Source: Adiantum capillus-veneris (lineage: Eukaryota; Streptophyta; Polypodiopsida; Polypodiales; Pteridaceae). Taken from it: a DNA stretch of 64,000 bases. Positions 58,068 to 64,000 of this stretch are shown here, piece by piece. The notes under the pieces were generated by a model. The model searched no databases, was not told the origin of the DNA, and saw only the letters and a program-made list of their open reading frames with translations. The stretch covers positions 178,036,240-178,100,239 of the forward strand of contig CM043944.1 in assembly GCA_014529385.2 (NCBI GenBank), in the 5' to 3' direction. How positions within the stretch are numbered: position 1 is the first letter of the stretch; every line of letters starts with the position of its first letter. The translations under genes and the position numbers were made by a program.

Positions 58068-58992
58068 TCAAGATCCTCCCCATTTTTACCTCATGATGTG
58101 CTTGAATGCTATTGGATACGCTTTAAAGGGGTCCAATAAAAATTTAGATGCATTTAATAAATAATTAAGCTCTTTCTCTCAAAGAGGAAAAAGAGGACAC
58201 TTGTCCAAATGATATACGTAAATAATATGAGAGAGAGAGAGATAGAGAGGTGGACCAAGCATGAGAGGGGGATATAATCTCCCACAAACACACATACACA
58301 CTATCATTGTGTGAGGTGCAAAGTGCAAGAGCTTCATCTCCTTCTCCAAGCTTGTTGAGAAGCTGAGAGCCTACACCAACACTCTTGGCTATGGAATGCA
58401 AATCAAACCAAGAGCCATACTTCAATGCTTACACTTTTCACCTTCTTCATCTTAATTATTATGCTATTATGCTATGCTAAGCAAGAAGAGTGATGATAAG
58501 TGAGGAAATTTTTCTTTCTCCTATAAATGATTCTTCTTCCTCTTCGCTACCCTCATTCCACCGCTAGCTCTCTCCATCCTTGAAGGTGTTTGAGGCCTTG
58601 GGAATGAGGCCAGGGATGGTTAATGCTTTTACAAATTTTATGTTATGGTCATGATGAATGAATCTTACCATCTTCATTGCATCACCTAGGTCACAAGGAA
58701 CACATAGATTATATTGTACCAAATCTCTCTTGATGGGAGAATCTATAATAAAAAAGCCTATTGGAGGGGCGACCACGGCTCCATGTAAATCCGGTCCTCA
58801 ATTGTTGTTAAGTTCTTTGAACCCTCTCTCTCTTGCAAAATTATTGTTCATGACAAGTTAATTAAGTATTATGGTTATGTTCCTACCGCTAATTAAGTTC
58901 ACCCTCTATGTTCTCCAAGTAGTCTCACAAAAATGCTCACTCTAATTCTCTTAATTCCGCTAATCTCAAAGGTCAAAAGCCATTTTCATTAC

Positions 58993-59212
58993 GTTGGTAT
59001 CAGAGATATTAGTTTCTCTTTTCTTGCTTAAGAAGAGAGGTCCTTAAGTTGTCCATGAAAGGTGGGACCTGTTGAGATGTAGAGAGAAAGAGAGAGAGAC
59101 GATACAAGAGACACACCATATACGCTCCCAAAGACTGATTCATATTGAGGACAAGATACAAATATATAGGTGAGACCAAGTTCAGTAGAGTAAGCCATAT
59201 ATAGCTCCAACA
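58993..59212 (-). repeat. Probable 3' LTR of the copia element
   Basis: On the minus strand it runs TGTTGGAGCTATATATGG to GATACCAACG, with TGTTGG/CCAAC(G) inverted ends, about 220 bp. GTTTGAGTGGGGG (59213-59225) directly upstream is a fitting polypurine tract. Read on the plus strand its end shows TTGGTATCAGAG, the initiator-Met primer-site word, so a plus-strand element is an alternative. Confidence 0.5.
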
Positions 59213-59225
59213 CCCCCACTCAAAC

Positions 59226-59459
59226 AAAGGTCTCTAGCTTTGGATGAAAAAACCCTTGGGGAGTTCAAGGGAAAAACCCAAGCCCCTATACAATGTGAAA
59301 TATGAACCAGTGGTGATGATGTGAAAGTGAATTGTGCATCTATGTACAAATATTCAAGTGACTTAGATATCACAAGGTGCAAATGTGGAGTGTGCATAGT
59401 GCATGGTACCTAAAAGATTACAATGTCATATGTACAAAGCTATTACAATAGAAAAGAAG
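59226..59459. other. 3' untranslated part of the copia element
   Basis: No frame of note between the RNase H stop and the polypurine tract. Confidence 0.4.
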
Positions 59460-61733
59460 CTAATCTAGAAAGAGTGAGGCCGAAGCAACTCCAAGCTCTG
59501 AGCGCAAGAGGATGAAACGTGACTCATTGAGGCCTTTGGTCAAAATGTCTGCAATCATCTGGTCACTTGGACACTGTTCAACCATAATGGTTCCCTTGCG
59601 TACTTCATACCTAACATAATGATAATGGACAGCAATGTGCTTTGACTTATTATGTTGAACATAGTCTTTTGCAAGACTAATAGCACTTTGGTTGTCACAC
59701 CGCAAGGGTGTGCTAGAAAGAGGAGAGTGACCAATATCAACCAGCATTTGTCGAAGCCAAATCAACTCACGAGCTGCAAGTGATGCTGCAACATATTCTG
59801 ACTCAGTCGTAGAAACTGCAACACAACGTTGTTTCTTGCTGGTCCAAGAAACAAGACAACCATTTATAAAGAAGCAATTTCCACTAGTAGATCGCATAGA
59901 TAAATGTGAGCTTGCCCAGTCTGCATCTGTGTAACCCAAAAGAGAAAGAGATTGCATAGAATCCGATGTGAGTTGTCGTCGATAGACTAAACCAAAATCT
60001 GTAGTGCCTTTCAAGTATTTCAATACACGCTTTGCAGCAGACCAATGCTTAAGAGAAGGACATGCAAGATGTTGTCCAAGATAGTTAGCACCGAACAGAA
60101 TATCAGGACGAGTGTTCATGCCAACAAACTAAAGACATCCAATCAAGTTAGCATAAGGTTGATTTGTGACAAGTTGACCGCCATTGTCAGAAGTATTCTT
60201 CGTAGAGCTCGCAAGACAAGGTGTGTTGGCTGAATGTGCAGATTCCATACCAAATTTTTGAATAGTATCTGCAATAAACTTTGACTGTCGAAGGAATAAA
60301 ATACCTTTTGTACGGTTCCGTTGGATTTGAATGCCAAGACAAGAGTGAATCTCTCCAAGATCCACCATATTATCGAATGTAGAAGACAATAAATTTTTCA
60401 CTTGCTGAAGAAATCCCAAATCATTGGAAACAAGGATGGTATCATCCACATAAAGAGCAAGAATCACAAAACTGCTACCTTGGTGTTTTATGTATAAGTT
60501 GGGGTCTGACGAGCAAGAGATGAATCCTTTAGAGGTGAGAAAAAGATCAAATTTTGTATACCAGGCTCGCGAAGCTTGTTTGAGACCATATAGTGCCTTA
60601 TGGAGTTGAGCAACAAGGTCTTCTTTACCTGGAATAACAAACCCTTCTGGTTGCTCCATATAAATTTCCTCTTCCAAGTCACCATTAAGAAAAGCAGTTC
60701 GCACATCCATTTGATGAGCTTCTAAATCAAATTGAACAGCAAATGCCAATAAAACTCGAACACTTGTAATGCGAACAACTGGTGAAAAAGTCTCTTGATA
60801 ATCAACACCAGCTACTTGGGAGTAACCTTTTGCAACTAAACGCGCCTTGAACTTGTCAAAAGATCCATCTGCTTTTACTTTTGTTTTATACACCCACTTA
60901 CATTTAATAGCTGTACGACCAGGAGGTAATTCAGTTAGTATCCATGTACCTTTAGAGATAAGAGAATCGTACTCTGCTTCCATAGCCTCTTGCCATTGAT
61001 CCTTTTGTGGTGAAGAGATAGCTTCATCATAAGTAACGGGATCTTCAGAAGTAGAAAAAACATTATCAGCAATATCGTCATCATAAACATGACATGAGCC
61101 ATGTTCAAAATCAATAGGCAGATCAACAAAAATATCAATATCATCATTGGCAACATTTGGAATGGATGGTTGTGAGGAGGAAAGTTGCTCTATAGGAAGT
61201 GTTTCATCTTCTGAAAGAAATGGAAAAGCCTGAAGCAATGATTTAGTATCATCAGAATCATCCATGGACCATGAGCCTCCCATAAGCTGTTCGTTAAAAG
61301 TAGCATCACGATTCACAGTTACTTTCTTGGAGGAAGGGTCATAGAATTTGTAGCCTTTGGAAGTGTCAGAATATCCAATAAAAATAACTTTAAGACCAGG
61401 AGCATCAAGCTTTGTTCGTGTTTCTTTGGGAACATGAATATAAGCAATACATCCAAAGGTTCGAAAATGAGATACAGAAGGAATGTCACCTGTCCATGCT
61501 GTGATGGGTATCTTACCAGAGGGTGCAGTAGTAGGAAGATGATTCTGAATAAATGTTGCTGTCAAAGTAGCTTTAGCCCAGAAAACACGAGATAAGCGAG
61601 AATGAATCAGCATACATCTTACAGCATTGAGAATAGTGCGATTCTTTCGTTCAGCAACACCATTCTGTTGAGGCAAATATGGAATAGTGTGTTCATGATG
61701 AATTCCAGTGTCAGCACAGTAACTCACAAACAC
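59460..61733 (-). pseudogene. Copia pol, C-terminal part: integrase end, RT, RNase H
   Basis: From 61733 the frame carries the integrase end (PQQNGVAERKNRTI with the catalytic Glu, then HSRLSRVFWAKATLTA), an acidic linker, and the copia RT: WVYKTKVKADGSFDKFKARL, GVDYQETFSPVVR, DVRTAFLNGDLEEEIYMEQP and the YVDDTILV catalytic box near 60446. TAG at 60129-60131 interrupts it (CL-stop-FVGMNTRPDI). The frame then continues with RNase H (YTDADWASSHLSMRSTSG, SKHIAVHYHYVR) to 59460. Each stop is one substitution away from a sense codon, so the element was lost recently. The product would copy RNA into DNA inside the particle. Confidence 0.85.
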
Positions 61734-62876
61734 TCAAGAAACATATTCGCCTCCATTGTCACTACGAAGCTTCTTAAGGCAACAACCAGTTTGAAGTTCC
61801 ACAGCCTTGTGGAATTGTTTGAAAACAGATAAGGCTTCAGATTTTTGTCTAAGTAGAAATACAGTCGTATACCTTGAGAAATCATCAATGAAAGTAATGA
61901 AGTAGCGATATTGTGATCTCGAAGAAGGTAGAGGTCCACATATATCAGTATGAACAAGATCCAAGATGTCATGAGAATGAGTTGTATTTGAAAGAGGAAA
62001 GGGTTTACGATTGTGTTTCCCAAGAGCACAAAATTCACAAATTCCCAAATGGGGATGGGCTTTAAGATCCATGACATGAACAAGATCACGACGTTGAAGA
62101 TCAAGGAGTTTTGAGAAATCAGCATGAACACAACGGTGATGCCATACTTTGCAATCATGATCACCTAGAGCAGTGACAATATTTGCTACAGCATCGTTGA
62201 GAGAGAGTTCAAATAAATTACCGTTTCGAGGAGCAGTGGCTATAGTCTGTCCATCTTTCTCAATTCGGCATTTGGTATAATCAAATCCAACAAACAGACC
62301 AAGATCAACAAGTCTAGAAACTGAAAGAAGATTACGTTGAAGATCTGGTACATGTAATACTCCTCGCAAAATTCGAGTGGAAGAAGATAAGGTACCAAGA
62401 TATAAGTCTCCAATACCCTTTACTTGACAAGTAGTATCATCAGCAAGATAAACAACACGTTGAACTGGCAGTGGATGATAGTTATGGAGCCACTTAGACT
62501 GATATGTCATATTTCCTGTAGCACCAGAATCGACAATAAAAAGTGATCCATCACGTACATGAAGTATTCTGTTTGGAGCAACTGAACATAGGACGTAGCT
62601 TGTTTCTGGTACAATGTTGTTTCGATGTTCAGTAGCATATGCTCTATTCTGATCTGTGTCGAATCGACGCTTATAGCACATATGAGTGGGATGATCAGAT
62701 CGTCCGCAATATTCACAAGAAGAAGAAGAAGAGTCTCTAGATAAACGTGGTTGTTTTGTGGTAATATTGTGTTCTTCATCATATTGACGTGCCCAACAAT
62801 CATCTTTAGTATGGCCATTTTTGTTGGAGTAAGAACATTGCTTATTAGGAAATTTGAGAAGATTTGAAAGACTCAA
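61734..62876 (-). pseudogene. Copia zinc knuckles, protease and integrase core
   Basis: The minus-strand frame begins near a CCHC knuckle whose second Cys is Ser (CSYSNKNGHTKDDC), then an intact one (CEYCGRSDHPTHMC). The protease active site is FIVDSGATGNMT (about 62530). The integrase zinc part is HHRCVHADFSKLL..CEFCALGKH, and the core has HTDICGPLP, FIDDFSRYTTVF and LRSDNGGEYVS. TGA at 61734-61736 stops the frame where an Arg would be expected, and the frame resumes directly with the catalytic Glu segment. Confidence 0.85.
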
Positions 62877-63327
62877 TATGTCCCGTCATGGCAGTACCAA
62901 CTTCATATTGTAACTTGTTAAGCAACCCTCTCAAATAAAGTATTTCTGTAACATAATTCTTCTGAAAGTTTGCAATAAGGTACTTCCATACGTCATGGGA
63001 AGTAGGCAGTTCATACATATCAAGCAAAAGGGAATCAGTAAGAGCAGAAAGAATATACCGACGAGCTGCTTTATCATGTCGTTGCCAATCGGTATAGGCA
63101 ACATTCCAATCTTCAAATATAGGTCCTTCAGTGATAAGCACGTTATCATTATCCGTATCAACAGGCTGAGGCGGACAAACACGATTTCCAAGAACAACAT
63201 CGGAGAGTTCATCGCCTTCAAGAATTAACAACATCTTTGCTTTCCAGCCTGGAAATCCTTGACCTTGGAAAGGAGGAACAGAACGTTGGCCAGAAGGAAA
63301 GCCGTTGACGAGAATATTCATAGCCAT
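62845..63327 (-). pseudogene. Copia gag, N-terminal part
   Basis: Start chosen at ATG 63327 (MAMNILVNGFPSGQRS), because upstream codons of this frame lack gag character. Typical copia gag words follow: PPFQGQGFPGWKAKMLLIL, AYTDWQRHDKAARRYILSAL, DVWKYLIANFQ. The frame ends at 62845; the zinc-knuckle frame overlaps it in another phase (from 62876), so one frameshift separates them. The product would form the particle. Confidence 0.75.
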
Positions 63328-64000
63328 ATCTTGTTGCGAGAAGACGTATAAGATAAGATCGCAGAATCTGCACACTATATATGGTGAAGGCCGCAATTGA
63401 GAATGAGAGAGATATGAGTACTGCGTTCTGTCAACGATAAACGTAAGAAGGATGCTCAAGGAACGTCCAAAGATGTGAGAGACGTCACCCAAAAAAAGAC
63501 AGGGTAAAGGAGACGTTAATAATAAACGAGTCCTCAAAGTAGAGTGGCGTGAGACGCAAGATTGACGGCCACAATACGAATAGCAAAAAGCTAAATATTC
63601 TCGAAAAATTAATGCCAAAATAAAAAAAACGATCACGGACGCGAAAGCTGCGTCAAGCTCTATTGCAGTAAAAACAGCATAACTTTCTGCTGCGAACTCC
63701 GATTGACGCAAACCTAGAACTCAAATCGAAGAGCTCGAGGAGACGAACAAGTTTTGGATGAAAAGTGCCATTGTGCTACGCTCCATCGCGCTTTTCCCGT
63801 TTCTCCAAATTTTGAGCAGAACAGCAAGAAAAATTGAGATGAAGTTCAGGGTGTCATTAACAAGAAAACGTAATCAACGATTAGATTGATTATAAATAAA
63901 CGCCACATAAAACACTAATCATATTCTTCTTAACACAAAACAACCACAGTTAACAAGAATCAATGCTCAGAAATAAAATTTGTAACAATTTTGAATCTTA
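63328..64000. other. Sequence upstream of copia gag
   Basis: An open minus-strand frame continues to 63711, but its peptide is hydrophobic and unlike gag. TATATATGG lies near 63376. No second LTR or primer site is recognisable before the window end. Confidence 0.35.

Larger units (their letters stand above)
55892..58992. other. Non-coding stretch with small duplications
   Basis: No supported gene. It contains a direct duplication of about 145 bp (57155-57300 and 57403-57545) around a CT microsatellite (57301-57348), and a 70-bp tandem duplication (57926-57996 and 57997-58067). Short frames elsewhere look random. Confidence 0.45.
58993..63711 (-). mobile_element. Ty1/copia LTR retrotransposon, 5' end unresolved
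   Basis: On the minus strand: gag (from 63327), zinc knuckles, protease, integrase, RT and RNase H in copia order (integrase before RT), then a polypurine tract and a TGTTGG LTR start at 59212. No upstream LTR is found before the window end. Two stops and one frameshift interrupt the polyprotein. Confidence 0.85.

Overview
The window is nuclear DNA of a land plant and is almost entirely transposable elements: Ty3/gypsy, Ty1/copia and CACTA (En/Spm) elements with plant-type domain orders, spliceosomal introns (GT..AG), long dinucleotide microsatellites and nested insertions. One fragmented DDE-type transposase is of a kind I associate more with non-flowering plants and animals than with angiosperms, so a fern or another non-seed plant is my best guess (inference, low confidence). 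I see no tRNA, rRNA or clearly intact host gene.

Layout. 1-2482: 3' part of a CACTA element (end of the large transposase, an intact-looking three-exon second gene, subterminal repeats, terminal CTTGTAGTG). It lies inside a minus-strand retroelement remnant (2483-8798) with a gag-like region, a long leader carrying palindromic repeats, a tRNA primer-binding site and a probable LTR. 8800-15000: mostly featureless, with microsatellites and a short LTR of another family (10442-10598). 15194-18406: a large inverted repeat, two arms of about 1.5 kb around a 174-bp LTR, inserted in a CACTA fragment. 18571-20441: fragments of a coiled-coil/RING-like gene, then an array built on the palindrome TATGCTAATTAGCATA (20520-21560).

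21697-35261: a large Ty3/gypsy element bounded by 1.05-kb direct repeats. Its gag and pol are long and open, lie in the same frame and are separated by one TAG. Pol carries a second retropepsin-like motif after the integrase. 35646-36631: a broken FCP1/SCP-like HAD phosphatase copy. 36827-51635: a minus-strand DDE transposase gene, cut by a 10.7-kb Tat-type gypsy element (38539-49271, 2.7-kb LTRs) and holding a second palindromic array in a probable intron.

52250-55891: a second CACTA copy, 5'-truncated, with frameshifts in both genes. 55892-58990: non-coding with small duplications. 58993-63711: a minus-strand Ty1/copia element with two in-frame stops and one frameshift.

How the parts relate: the CACTA genes encode the large transposase and its accessory protein, which is expected to act on the GCGTCGCTATA-type subterminal repeats. 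The 21.7-35.3 kb element has a complete open gag-pol. The Tat and copia elements and the second CACTA copy look unable to move without help.
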